Assembly: GCA_003576915.1 (NCBI GenBank)
Contig: QEVF01000008.1
Location: 1 to 64,000 of the forward strand
DNA length: 64,000 nucleotides
Direction: 5' to 3'
Source: Planctomycetota bacterium
Lineage (GTDB): Bacteria > Planctomycetota > UBA8742 > UBA2392
Shown here: positions 44,588-52,797 of the stretch, piece after piece
Layout: every line of letters starts with the position of its first letter
Position numbering within the stretch: the stretch's first letter is position 1
The notes under the pieces: model-generated
The model's database searches: none
Told to the model about the DNA's origin: nothing
The model's input: the letters and a program-made list of their open reading frames with translations, nothing else
Program-made: the position numbers and the translations under genes

Positions 44588-45121
44588 TCAGGAGGATTCA
44601 GCGAATTTCTCTCGGAGCTTCCTGCGGGCGCTCAGCACGGCCTGCTTGACGGCCGCGGCGGTGGTGCCCAAGGCCTGCGCGACCTCGGACTGGTCCATGC
44701 CCTCGACGGCATAGAGCAGCAGGGCGGCCCGTTCCTGTTCGGGCAGGGTGTCGATGAAGGCACGAACCCGGGCGAGGTGTTCGCGGTCGGAGGCCTTCTG
44801 GGGCGGAGGGGTGGCTCGCCCCTCCGGGCGTGACTCCTGGCGCCGGGCCCGGCGCCTGGCAGACCGCAGGTCGTTGAGTGCGACATTGCGCGCCACGGCG
44901 CAAAGCCAGGCCCGCAGCGACCCGCCGGCCAAGGCACGTGGATTGCGCCAGAGACGAACGAATGCTTCCTGAGCGGCGTCGTGGGCGGCGGAGTCGTCTA
45001 GGGTGACGATGCGTGCAAAGCGCACCACGATGTCCTGGTAAGCGGTGACCAGCGCGTCCAGGGCGCCCAGGTCGCCGCCGTGGAGGCGCTGCAACAGCGT
45101 GAGGTCGTCCTCGCCGGGCAT
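44588..45121 (-). CDS. ECF-type RNA polymerase sigma factor
   Basis: 177 residues from ATG 45121; a longer frame from 45139 has a poorer start. Sigma region 2 is clear at about residues 10-75 (LTLLQRLHGGDLGALDALV, AQEAFVRLWRNP, LRAWLCAVARNVALNDLRSARRR). After a short linker, region 4 is at about 120-170 (LPEQERAALLLYAVEGMDQSEVAQALGTTAAAVKQAVLSARRKLREKF). It resembles planctomycete and other environmental ECF groups. Its likely regulator is the FecR-like protein encoded just downstream. Confidence 0.9.
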   Translation of the reverse strand: MPGEDDLTLLQRLHGGDLGALDALVTAYQDIVVRFARIVTLDDSAAHDAAQEAFVRLWRNPRALAGGSLRAWLCAVARNVALNDLRSARRRARRQESRPEGRATPPPQKASDREHLARVRAFIDTLPEQERAALLLYAVEGMDQSEVAQALGTTAAAVKQAVLSARRKLREKFAESS

Positions 45122-45159
45122 GGTGAACCTGTCGCGCACCCTGCGCGAAGACCTCGGCG

Positions 45160-45714
45160 CTACTTTTCGAGGGACATCTTGAGGTCGTTGAGCCCGCGCT
45201 CAAAGTAAGGGCCGATCATGCCCGGCATGGCCACGGCGAACCACTTGCCGACAAAGTCCTCATTGCGGCCGCGCATGGACCAGGTCACCTTCACCATGCC
45301 GCCCCCGGCATCCGAATAGGTGATGGCGCCCTTGCTGAAGTATTTGTCGTCAAAGGCCATGTCGTATTCGACGCCCTTTTCCGGATCGCAGGACGTAAAG
45401 GTGACCTTGCCGCTGCCGTCCTTGCCTGTCCAGTGCTGGTGGGCGCCCACGCCGGTGTCCTTGACGATCGTAGTCGAGATTGTGGGGTCTTCCTTGGTCC
45501 ATGGTTGCCACTTGGGCCAGTTCTTGAGCTCGCCGCACATGGCGTGAATGTCGTCCACGTCGGCCTTGACGGTCACGCTGCGCGAGACTTCGTATCTGCC
45601 GTCGAGCACAAAGAAAGTCACTCCCATCACGCCGGCCACGGCCAGCAGCACCAGCAGCACAAAGGCCTTGAAGAGCTTTCCCGGCAGCGAGCCGGACTTT
45701 TTGGGTTCTGCCAT
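45160..45714 (-). CDS. SRPBCC (START/polyketide-cyclase-like) protein with membrane anchor
   Basis: 184 residues. An N-terminal helix (LFKAFVLLVLLAVAGVMGVTFFVL) anchors the protein. The remainder has the SRPBCC pattern: YEVSRSVTVKADVDDIHAMCGELKNWPKWQPW, then alternating strands to MVKVTWSMRGRNEDFVGKW and the final helix GPYFERGLNDLKMSLEK. These domains bind hydrophobic ligands. It precedes the sigma-factor gene by 38 bases on the same strand and may share its transcript. Function not known. Confidence 0.8.
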   Translation of the reverse strand: MAEPKKSGSLPGKLFKAFVLLVLLAVAGVMGVTFFVLDGRYEVSRSVTVKADVDDIHAMCGELKNWPKWQPWTKEDPTISTTIVKDTGVGAHQHWTGKDGSGKVTFTSCDPEKGVEYDMAFDDKYFSKGAITYSDAGGGMVKVTWSMRGRNEDFVGKWFAVAMPGMIGPYFERGLNDLKMSLEK

Positions 45715-45760
45715 GACCGATGCCTCCCTTGTGTGGCCGACATCATAGTTCGACGTGCAA

Positions 45761-46588
45761 TTACTTCACCATGCGTTTGCGCATGCGGCGCGGAACGGCC
45801 CAGAGCAACAGCGCGCAGACGGCGAGCATGTAGCCTGTGTGGCCTAGGTGGCGCAGTTCCAGGGGCCCCTGGCAAAGGCCGCGCACGAGTTCCACGCCGT
45901 GGAACAGAGGGGTGAACCAGGCAACGGTGGTGCCGCCGGGTATATCGCTCACGGGAAAGAAGATGCCGCTGAACAGGAACATGGGGGTGAGGAAGAGTGT
46001 CCAGTAGTAGCTGTAGAGGTCGATGGTGTTGATGAGTGTGGTGTACCATTGGCCCATGAGGCTGAAGATGGCGCCGATCAGGGCCAGGGCCAGGGGCACC
46101 AGCAGCGTCCACCAGCTTGTGAGGATGGGACGCTCGGCGAGTGTGAAGCCCAGCAGCACCACGAGAAAACCCGCACCGTAAATCAGCGCGCGCGTGGTAC
46201 CCCAGAGCAGTTCGCCAAATGCGATGTCCTGCATCTGCGCGGGGGTGGCGAGGTAGGCGTCATAGAGCTTGGAAAAATACATCTTGATGTACATGTTCCA
46301 GCTGGCCTCGAACGAAGCGCCGTTCATGGCAGCACTGGCCATCAGTCCCGGGGCGATGAAGGCCACGTAGTCCTGGCCCTGCATGTTGCGGCCGACGTAA
46401 ACACCGAGCCCCAGGCCCATGCCCACGAGAAAGAGCACCGGTTCAAAGAAGTTGGGCAGGATGTTCGTGACCCAGGTGTGCTTGTAGACCGTGAAGTTGC
46501 GCCGCCAGACGCAAAGCGCCATGGAAAGATTGATGTCGCCGGGCAGGTTCATGCCTGATTCACTTTCGCCGATTCGCGGCAGCCTCAT
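45761..46588 (-). CDS. ABC-2 type exporter permease (NodJ/DrrB-like)
   Basis: 275 residues with about six membrane helices in the ABC-2 plan: a cytoplasmic start, ILPNFFEPVLFLVGMGLGLGVYV, the conserved YDAYLATPAQMQDIAFGELLWG coupling region, then LFLTPMFLFSGIFFPVSDIP and GLCQGPLELRHLGHTGYMLAVCALLLWA. It is the membrane half of the exporter whose ATPase is encoded immediately upstream with a four-base ATGA overlap. The substrate is unknown; NodIJ/DrrAB relatives export lipids, lipo-oligosaccharides or antibiotics. Confidence 0.88.
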   Translation of the reverse strand: MRLPRIGESESGMNLPGDINLSMALCVWRRNFTVYKHTWVTNILPNFFEPVLFLVGMGLGLGVYVGRNMQGQDYVAFIAPGLMASAAMNGASFEASWNMYIKMYFSKLYDAYLATPAQMQDIAFGELLWGTTRALIYGAGFLVVLLGFTLAERPILTSWWTLLVPLALALIGAIFSLMGQWYTTLINTIDLYSYYWTLFLTPMFLFSGIFFPVSDIPGGTTVAWFTPLFHGVELVRGLCQGPLELRHLGHTGYMLAVCALLLWAVPRRMRKRMVK

Positions 46589-47532
46589 TCGTCCAGCTTG
46601 CGGCCTGTGATCTTCAGAAACACGTCCTCGAGCGTGCTGCGGCGCAGGCGCGTTTCGAGGTTGGGCCAGTGGCGCGCGGCGGCCGCGATGGCGGCCTCGC
46701 CGTCGTCCACATACAGCAGCAGCCGGTCGCTCAGAGTCTCGCTTCGCCGCGTCAGGGGCTGCATCTCGGGGGGCAGGGCAGGGGCCGCGGCTTCGCCGTG
46801 CCAGACCTCAACGACGTGGCGCGTGACCTCGCGCTCGATCAGCTCCCGCGGTTTGCCCTGGGCCACGATCTTGCCCTTGTCCATGATTACCAGGCGATCG
46901 CAAAGCTGTTCGGCCTCGTCCATGTAATGCGTGGTGAGCAGAAGCGTCGCCTGCTTGCGCTTGAGGGCAAAGAGGCGCTCCCACAGGTTGTGGCGGGCCT
47001 GGGGGTCGAGGCCCGTGGTAGGCTCGTCCAGCACCAGGAGCTGGGGGCTTCCCGCGAGCCCGCGGGCAATGAGGGCGCGGCGCTTCATGCCCCCAGAAAG
47101 CTCCATGACTTTGGCGTTGGCCTTTTCTGACAGGTTGACGAAATCGAGCAGTTCGCTGCTGCGGGCGCGGGCTTCGCTCTTGCTCAGTCCATAGAAGCGG
47201 CAGAAGATCTCAAGGTTCTCGCGCACCGAGAGTTCGCCGTCGAGGTTGTCCTCCTGGGGCACGACGCCGACGACGCGCTTGATCTCGCGGTCGGCCATCG
47301 GGCGTCCGGCCTCGTGGCCCAGCACCGCCAGGGAACCCCCGCTGACGGGCACAGCGCGGTAAATCATGCGCATGGTCGTAGTCTTGCCCGCGCCGTTGGG
47401 TCCCAGGAAGCCGAAGCACTCGCCGCGCTGAATGTCGAATTCGATGCCGTCAACGGCCACAAAATCCCGGTAGGACTTGCGCAGGCTGCGGGCGGTGACG
47501 GCGGCTTGAGACACGCGCGGCTCCGGGGCCAT
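46585..47532 (-). CDS. ABC-2 type exporter ATPase (NodI/DrrA-like)
   Basis: 315 residues. Walker A GPNGAGKTTTMRMIY, signature LSGGMKRRALIARGLAGSP, Walker B LLVLDEPTTGLDPQARH and the His-switch TTHYMDEAEQLCDR are all intact. About 80 extra C-terminal residues (WHGEAAAPALPPEM) match DrrA-type ATPases. It powers the permease encoded next in the operon. It lies nine bases after the cdsA gene stop. Identity as a transporter ATPase is secure; the substrate is not known. Confidence 0.92.
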   Translation of the reverse strand: MAPEPRVSQAAVTARSLRKSYRDFVAVDGIEFDIQRGECFGFLGPNGAGKTTTMRMIYRAVPVSGGSLAVLGHEAGRPMADREIKRVVGVVPQEDNLDGELSVRENLEIFCRFYGLSKSEARARSSELLDFVNLSEKANAKVMELSGGMKRRALIARGLAGSPQLLVLDEPTTGLDPQARHNLWERLFALKRKQATLLLTTHYMDEAEQLCDRLVIMDKGKIVAQGKPRELIEREVTRHVVEVWHGEAAAPALPPEMQPLTRRSETLSDRLLLYVDDGEAAIAAAARHWPNLETRLRRSTLEDVFLKITGRKLDE

Positions 47533-47541
47533 GGCGGCCGG

Positions 47542-48453
47542 CTAGGCCGGCCAGAGGGCAAGAATCACGAGCAGCAGGGGGCCGGTCAGCATGAAGTTGT
47601 CGATGATGTCGAGCACGCCGCCGAAGGCCGGAACGAGGTTGCCCGAGTCCTTGACTCCCGCGGCCCGCTTCAAGGCGCTCTTGACCAGGTCGCCGCTTTG
47701 GGCCATCACGCCCGTGAACGCCCCCACGATGCCGCCGTACCACCACTGGCTGAACAGGGGGCGCAGGGCCGTGCCGGCCTCCTGCGCCCAGTAAACGATG
47801 CCCGCGCCTGCGGCCGCGCTGAACAGCAGGCCGAACAGCGCGCCCTCGATGGTCTTGCCGGGGCTGAGGTGGGGGATGAGCTTGTGGCGGCCCAGGGCAC
47901 GGCCCATGAGATAGGCGCCCACGTCGCCCATGCGGCTTGCCGCCAGCAGGAAATAGAGCAGCCAGGCCCCGGCCGAGGGCACGCGCCGAAGCCAGAGAAT
48001 GCAGGCCACGGAAAACACGAGGTAAACGTACACCGCGACGTTGTTCAGGATGCGCGCCGAAATCTGCCCCACATCACGCGCGCGCAGGCCCACCAGGCAG
48101 CACACCAGCAGGGCCATCAGGGGCAGCAGCAGCGTCAATCCGCGGTACTGCGCCGGAACATGAAAGAAGTAGCGCACCTGACCGGAGTCCAGCAGGTCCA
48201 GCACGCCCAGGGCAGGCGGTGCGGCTACAAACTGCACATAGGCCAGGGAAGCGAGGTTGAGAAGGATCAGCAGGTTGCGGTCAAAGGGCAGGCCGCGGAA
48301 CTTCAGCAGGCGGTCCATTTCGATGATGCCCACGCTCACCACCACCGCGCAGAGGAAGAACAGGCCGTAGGTCTCGCCCGCGAAGTGGTCCACGGCCAGA
48401 ATGCCCACGAGGGCAAAGACCATTGTAAAGCCGTAGAAGAATCGCGTGCCCAT
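47542..48453 (-). CDS. cdsA: Phosphatidate cytidylyltransferase CdsA
   Basis: 303 residues with about eight membrane helices. The conserved CTP-binding/catalytic block reads SRMGDVGAYLMGRALGRHKLIPHLSPGKTIEGALFGL and the signature continues QSGDLVKSALKRAAGVKDSGNLVPAFGGVLDIIDNF, matching the CdsA motif S-x-x-K-R-x-x-x-x-K-D-x-G-x-x-x-P-x-x-G-x-x-D-x-x-D. It makes CDP-diacylglycerol from phosphatidate and CTP for phospholipid synthesis. It is upstream of the ABC exporter and divergent from the CHAD-HD gene. Confidence 0.93.
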   Translation of the reverse strand: MGTRFFYGFTMVFALVGILAVDHFAGETYGLFFLCAVVVSVGIIEMDRLLKFRGLPFDRNLLILLNLASLAYVQFVAAPPALGVLDLLDSGQVRYFFHVPAQYRGLTLLLPLMALLVCCLVGLRARDVGQISARILNNVAVYVYLVFSVACILWLRRVPSAGAWLLYFLLAASRMGDVGAYLMGRALGRHKLIPHLSPGKTIEGALFGLLFSAAAGAGIVYWAQEAGTALRPLFSQWWYGGIVGAFTGVMAQSGDLVKSALKRAAGVKDSGNLVPAFGGVLDIIDNFMLTGPLLLVILALWPA

Positions 48454-48566
48454 GGTGTCCGCCGCCGTGAGGCAGGCACAATATCGAAAGCGCGGGCTTA
48501 TTTAAGGGCCTTGCCGAATTGCTGATGCAGCCTCCGCCCCCCGTCGCTAAAGTTACTGACACACCC

Positions 48567-50051
48567 ATGGACGCTCTCCGCGCCGAGCCCGTCAGCGAGC
48601 CCCTTGCCCGTCCTCAAGGTCTGGACGAGCAGATGGCCCGTGTGCTGCGCTGCCACAAGGCCGCCCGGGACAAGCTTTCGGGCAGGAACGTACACGAGTT
48701 GCGCGTGGCCTTGCGCTCCTGCCTTTCATTGGCGGACGGTCTGCGGGAGTTCGACGACCACGCCGCCTGGGCCACACTGCGCGAGCAGGGGCGCCGCCTG
48801 TTCAAGCGCGTCGGTTTGCTGCGCGACATTCACATGCTGGAGGCCCGGGTCAAAAAGCTCTCCGCCGTGCGCGACAGTGTCAGCCGCCGCCTTCTGCGCC
48901 TGCTGGAAGAACGCATCCAGGGCGCGCAGAAGGACGCGCGCCAGGCGCTGGCGGCCTTCAACCGCAAGGCCTGGCGGCGCCTTGCCTCGCTCTTGCCCCG
49001 CCGCGCTGCGCGCCTGGCTTTGGATGACCCGGCCTTTGAGCAACTTGCGCTGCAGCGCTGGACGGAGGCCGAGGACCTGCACTACAAGGCCCTTGAGGGG
49101 CGCTCGCGTGAGGGCTACCACGAGCTGCGCATTGCCATCAAGCGCTTCAGGTATACGGTGGCCGCCTTCCTGCCCGGGTTTCACGCCCGTTGGGGCCGCG
49201 ATTTGCGCCGCCTGCAGAGTCTGCTGGGCCAGGTTCATGACCTGGACCTCGTGGACGACCTGCTCAAGGCCGCGCCCGGAGTTTCGCGCGGGGCCCGCAA
49301 GCGCTGGCGCCAGCACATCGAGAAGGAAATCCAGGATCGCCTTCAGCGCTACCGCAAGCTGACCATGGGCGAGCGCTCTCTGTGGTCCGCATGGCGCGCC
49401 GGCCTGCCCGGCGATTCGCGCTTGCAGGAGTCGGCCGTGGCGCGCCTGGCGGCCTGGGCCACCTTCCACGACCGCGACTACGAACACACAGCCCACGTGG
49501 CGCGCCTGGCCCTGCAGCTCTTTGACGCCCTGCGCGCGGCCAGAGTGCGCGAGCCCTTCAGCGAAGAAAAGGCCCGCCACAAACTGGAGGCCGCCGTGTT
49601 CCTGCACAATGTCGCGGCGCGGGCGGGCAAGCCGCACAAGGAGGCCGCGCGCGTGGTGCGTGCCCTGCCTGCGCCCCTGGGCTGGTCGCGCTTTGAAATG
49701 GACTACGTCGCGGACATCGTTCGCTACCACCGCGGCAAGGAGCCGCAGGCAAGGCATCGGCGATTTGCTTCGCGCCCGCCGGAGCAGCAGCAGGCCATTC
49801 GCGTGCTGGCGGGCCTGCTGCGTCTGGCTGTGGCGCTGGATGCCGCGCATACGGGGGCCGTGAAGGGGCTGAGCCTGGAAGTCAGCCCCGAGGCCGTGAT
49901 CGTGCGCGCGGAGGGCTTTGATGAAACGGGCCCCTCGGCGGCGGCCGTGTCCGAGGGCAAGGCGCTGCTGGAAGCCGCGCTGGACCGGCTGGTGCTCGTC
50001 AAGTCGGCTGATTTCGCGGCAGCGCCGGCGCGGCACAGCGAAGAGGAGTAG
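48567..50051 (+). CDS. CHAD domain fused to a Ppx/GppA-like HD domain
   Basis: 494 residues from ATG 48567 (an earlier in-frame ATG at 48525 is possible). Residues about 20-280 form a CHAD domain: VHELRVALRSCLSLADGL and YHELRIAIKRFRYTVAAFLPGF carry its histidine/lysine/arginine pattern for polyphosphate. Residues about 300-480 resemble the C-terminal HD domain of exopolyphosphatase Ppx/GppA (HDRDYEHTAHVARLALQLFDAL, FEMDYVADIVRYHRGKEP). The metal-binding His-Asp of HD domains reads His-Asn here (VFLHNV), so hydrolysis is doubtful. A polyphosphate-binding or sensing role is inferred. Confidence 0.78.
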   Translation: MDALRAEPVSEPLARPQGLDEQMARVLRCHKAARDKLSGRNVHELRVALRSCLSLADGLREFDDHAAWATLREQGRRLFKRVGLLRDIHMLEARVKKLSAVRDSVSRRLLRLLEERIQGAQKDARQALAAFNRKAWRRLASLLPRRAARLALDDPAFEQLALQRWTEAEDLHYKALEGRSREGYHELRIAIKRFRYTVAAFLPGFHARWGRDLRRLQSLLGQVHDLDLVDDLLKAAPGVSRGARKRWRQHIEKEIQDRLQRYRKLTMGERSLWSAWRAGLPGDSRLQESAVARLAAWATFHDRDYEHTAHVARLALQLFDALRAARVREPFSEEKARHKLEAAVFLHNVAARAGKPHKEAARVVRALPAPLGWSRFEMDYVADIVRYHRGKEPQARHRRFASRPPEQQQAIRVLAGLLRLAVALDAAHTGAVKGLSLEVSPEAVIVRAEGFDETGPSAAAVSEGKALLEAALDRLVLVKSADFAAAPARHSEEE

Positions 50052-50059
50052 CAGCGGGC

Positions 50060-50437
50060 TCAGGCGGGGGCGGCCACCACCAGCACGTAGCCATCGGGGT
50101 CAAGGAAGTAGGCCGCGTGGTCGCCCCAATCCCGGCGGGCCAGGGGCGAGGTGCAGGTCGCGCCGAGCCTTTGCAGGCGGGTGACGGCCGCTTGCAGGTC
50201 GGGTACGTGCAGATAGATTTCGCCACGCGGACAGCCGTCGGCGGGCTTCATGGCGCCGAGCCTGTCACCGAGAAAGTGCCGGGTGTTGGCCTGAGGCATG
50301 AGGCCGAGCCGCGCGCCGCTGTTGACGCGGTACTCGACGTAAACGGGCACATCGACGGTTTTTTCCAGCGCCAAGGCAGCGTCGTAGAAAGCCCGTGCCC
50401 GCGGGAGATCCGTAACGTAGAGAATGGTCAGCAACAC
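50060..50437 (-). CDS. Glyoxalase/VOC-fold protein
   Basis: 125 residues from GTG 50437, chosen because GGAG lies six bases upstream and the frame further 5' is unlike a protein. It begins VLLTILYVTDLPRARAFYDAAL, the first beta-alpha unit of the vicinal-oxygen-chelate family, and ends GDHAAYFLDPDGYVLVVAAPA. A full set of metal ligands (two His, two Glu) is not evident, so it may be a binding or resistance-type member. It ends nine bases from the convergent CHAD-HD stop. Confidence 0.85.
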   Translation of the reverse strand: MLLTILYVTDLPRARAFYDAALALEKTVDVPVYVEYRVNSGARLGLMPQANTRHFLGDRLGAMKPADGCPRGEIYLHVPDLQAAVTRLQRLGATCTSPLARRDWGDHAAYFLDPDGYVLVVAAPA

Positions 50438-50462
50438 GGAGGTTCTCCGGGAGCGTGCTTGC

Positions 50463-52721
50463 CTACTGGATGCCCAGTTCGATCTTCTGCAGGGCCTTGA
50501 TCTCGTCGCGCAGCAGGGCGGCTCGCTCAAAGTCCAGGGCCTTGGCCGCCGCGTACATTTCCTTTTCGATCTGTGCGATCAGCTTGGGAACTTCGCCAGG
50601 GCTCACCTCCCGGGCTACGGCCCCCGCGGGCGCCTCGCCCCCGCCCTCCAGAAGTTTCATGCGCGCCTTGCGCCCTTCCAGGGCGCCCGCCTCCTCGGCG
50701 GCGCGCAGGGCGCGTTTGGTCGCGTAGTTGCGCCCCTGATTGCCGGGGTCAAAACTGCCGGGTGCGTTGCCGTGGCCGTGGGCGTAGGCGCGCTCGCTGT
50801 GGAGGGCCTTCTTGCCGCCCTTGCCGGACTTCTCGCCCACCTTCAGGCCGCCCTTGGTGTTGCTCCAGTCCCAGATGCTGGGCAGGTTCTTGTCCACCGT
50901 GACGTAGTCCGCCTCGAACACACTCTGCAGCACGTCGTCGATGCGGTTGATGATGGTCGTGGGCGTGATGTTGTTCTGTCGGTTGTACTCCTGCTGCAGG
51001 CGGCGCCGGCGGTTGGTTTCTTCGATGGTGTGCTTCATGGAGTCGGTCATGGTGTCGGCGTAGAAGATCACGCGGCCATGCACGTTGCGCGCGGCACGGC
51101 CCACCATCTGGATCAGGGAGCGCTGGGAGCGCAGGTAGCCTTCCTTGTCGGCGTCGAGGATGGCCATGAGGCTGACCTCCGGCAGGTCGAGGCCTTCGCG
51201 CAGCAGGTTGATGCCCACCAGCACGTCGAACTCGCCCTTGCGCAGGTCGCGCAGGATTTCCGTGCGCTCCAGCGTGTCGATGTCGCTGTGGAGGTAGCGC
51301 ACACGGATGTCCAGGGACTTCAGGTAGTCGCTCAGCTCTTCGGCCATGCGCTTGGTCAGCGTGCAGACCAGGGCGCGCTCGTTGCGCGCGATCACGGGCC
51401 TGAGTTCGTCCAGCACATCGTCAATCTGCCCCCGGGCGGGCTTGACCGTGATTTCAGGGTCGATCAGACCCGTGGGCCGCACAATCTGCTCGACGACGCG
51501 GCCCACGCTCTTTTCGAGTTCGTAGGGTCCGGGCGTGGCGCTGACAAAGATCGTCTGGCGCTCGATCTGCTCAAACTCCTGGAAGGTCAGGGGACGGTTA
51601 TCCAGGGCACTGGGCATCCGGAATCCGAACTCCACCAGTGTCTCCTTGCGTGCACGGTCGCCGCGGTACATGCCGCCGATCTGCGGCACCGTCACGTGGC
51701 TCTCATCCAGCACGATCAGCGCATTCTTGGGCAGGTAATTCATCAGGGTGGGGGGTGTGCTGCCGGCCGGCCGCCGCTCAAAGTGCCTCGAGTAGTTCTC
51801 GATGCCCTTGCAGGTGCCGATCTCCTCCAGCAGCTCGAGGTCGTACTTCGTGCGCTGCTCCAGCCGCTGCGCCTCCAGCAGTTTCCCCTTTGTCTTGAAG
51901 TACTCCACCTGCTGCGCCAGCTCCGCCCGGATGTCCGCGAGCGCGGCATCGAACTTCTTCTTGGGTGTCACGTAGTGGGTGGCCGGATAAACCGTGACCT
52001 TGTCCAGCGTGCCCAGCACTTCGCCCGTGAGGGGGTCGATTTCGTAGATGCCGTCGAGTTCCTCGCCGAAGAACTCGAAGCGCAGGACCTTGCTGTCTTC
52101 ATAGACGGGAAAGACGTCCAGCACGTCGCCGCGCGTGCGGTAGGTGCCGCGCCCGAGGTCCATGTCGTTGCGGGTGTACTGGATTTCCGTGAGCTTGCGT
52201 ATGGCCTCCTTGCGCGTGAGGGGGACGCCCTTTTCGGCGTAGAGCAGGGCGCCCTCGTAGGCCTCGGGCGAGCCCAGGCCGAAGATGCAGGAGACGCTGG
52301 CCACGATGATGACATCCTGGCGGTCGAGCAGGCTGCGCGTGGCGCTGTGGCGCAGGCGGTCAATGCGGTCATTGATGGCGCTGTCTTTCTCGATGTAGAC
52401 GTCGGTCTGCGGCACGTAGGCCTCGGGCCGGTAGTAGTCGTAGTAGCTGACGAAGTACTCGACAGCGTTCTCGGGAAACAGCTTCTTGAACTCTCCGAAA
52501 AGCTGCGCGGCCAGAGTCTTGTTGGGCGCCATGATCAGCGTGGGGCGGTTGACGCGCGCGATCACGCTGGCCACGGAAAACGTCTTGCCCGAGCCCGTTA
52601 CGCCCAACAGGGTCTGGTATCGGGCGCCCTCGTTGAGGCCTTGCACAAGCTGCTCAATGGCGCGGGGCTGGTCGCCGCGCGGCACCTGATCGGTGACGAG
52701 TTTGAAGGGTCGCTGGGGCAT
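50463..52721 (-). CDS. uvrB: UvrB, excinuclease ABC subunit B
   Basis: 752 residues; UvrB is normally about 670, the excess being a basic linker near 640-700. Walker A is GVTGSGKT, the damage-checking beta-hairpin [21 protein letters not shown], helicase motifs [16 protein letters not shown] and [18 protein letters not shown] are intact, and the C-terminal UVR domain ([24 protein letters not shown]) that contacts UvrC is present. UvrB verifies damage and loads UvrC in nucleotide excision repair. No uvrA or uvrC is adjacent. Confidence 0.96.
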   Translation of the reverse strand: MPQRPFKLVTDQVPRGDQPRAIEQLVQGLNEGARYQTLLGVTGSGKTFSVASVIARVNRPTLIMAPNKTLAAQLFGEFKKLFPENAVEYFVSYYDYYRPEAYVPQTDVYIEKDSAINDRIDRLRHSATRSLLDRQDVIIVASVSCIFGLGSPEAYEGALLYAEKGVPLTRKEAIRKLTEIQYTRNDMDLGRGTYRTRGDVLDVFPVYEDSKVLRFEFFGEELDGIYEIDPLTGEVLGTLDKVTVYPATHYVTPKKKFDAALADIRAELAQQVEYFKTKGKLLEAQRLEQRTKYDLELLEEIGTCKGIENYSRHFERRPAGSTPPTLMNYLPKNALIVLDESHVTVPQIGGMYRGDRARKETLVEFGFRMPSALDNRPLTFQEFEQIERQTIFVSATPGPYELEKSVGRVVEQIVRPTGLIDPEITVKPARGQIDDVLDELRPVIARNERALVCTLTKRMAEELSDYLKSLDIRVRYLHSDIDTLERTEILRDLRKGEFDVLVGINLLREGLDLPEVSLMAILDADKEGYLRSQRSLIQMVGRAARNVHGRVIFYADTMTDSMKHTIEETNRRRRLQQEYNRQNNITPTTIINRIDDVLQSVFEADYVTVDKNLPSIWDWSNTKGGLKVGEKSGKGGKKALHSERAYAHGHGNAPGSFDPGNQGRNYATKRALRAAEEAGALEGRKARMKLLEGGGEAPAGAVAREVSPGEVPKLIAQIEKEMYAAAKALDFERAALLRDEIKALQKIELGIQ

Positions 52722-52797
52722 GGGGTGGTTCCTGTCGGGCGAACCATGTTAGCCGCGCCTGCGACAAAAACGACCGCATGGCGGGGCTGTGTCCCCG

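Noticed and set aside
45761-47532. Nodulation-type NodIJ exporter
   Set aside because: Sequence similarity to NodI/NodJ is at the level of the whole ABC-2 exporter class; no nod genes are present, so a specific role is not supported.
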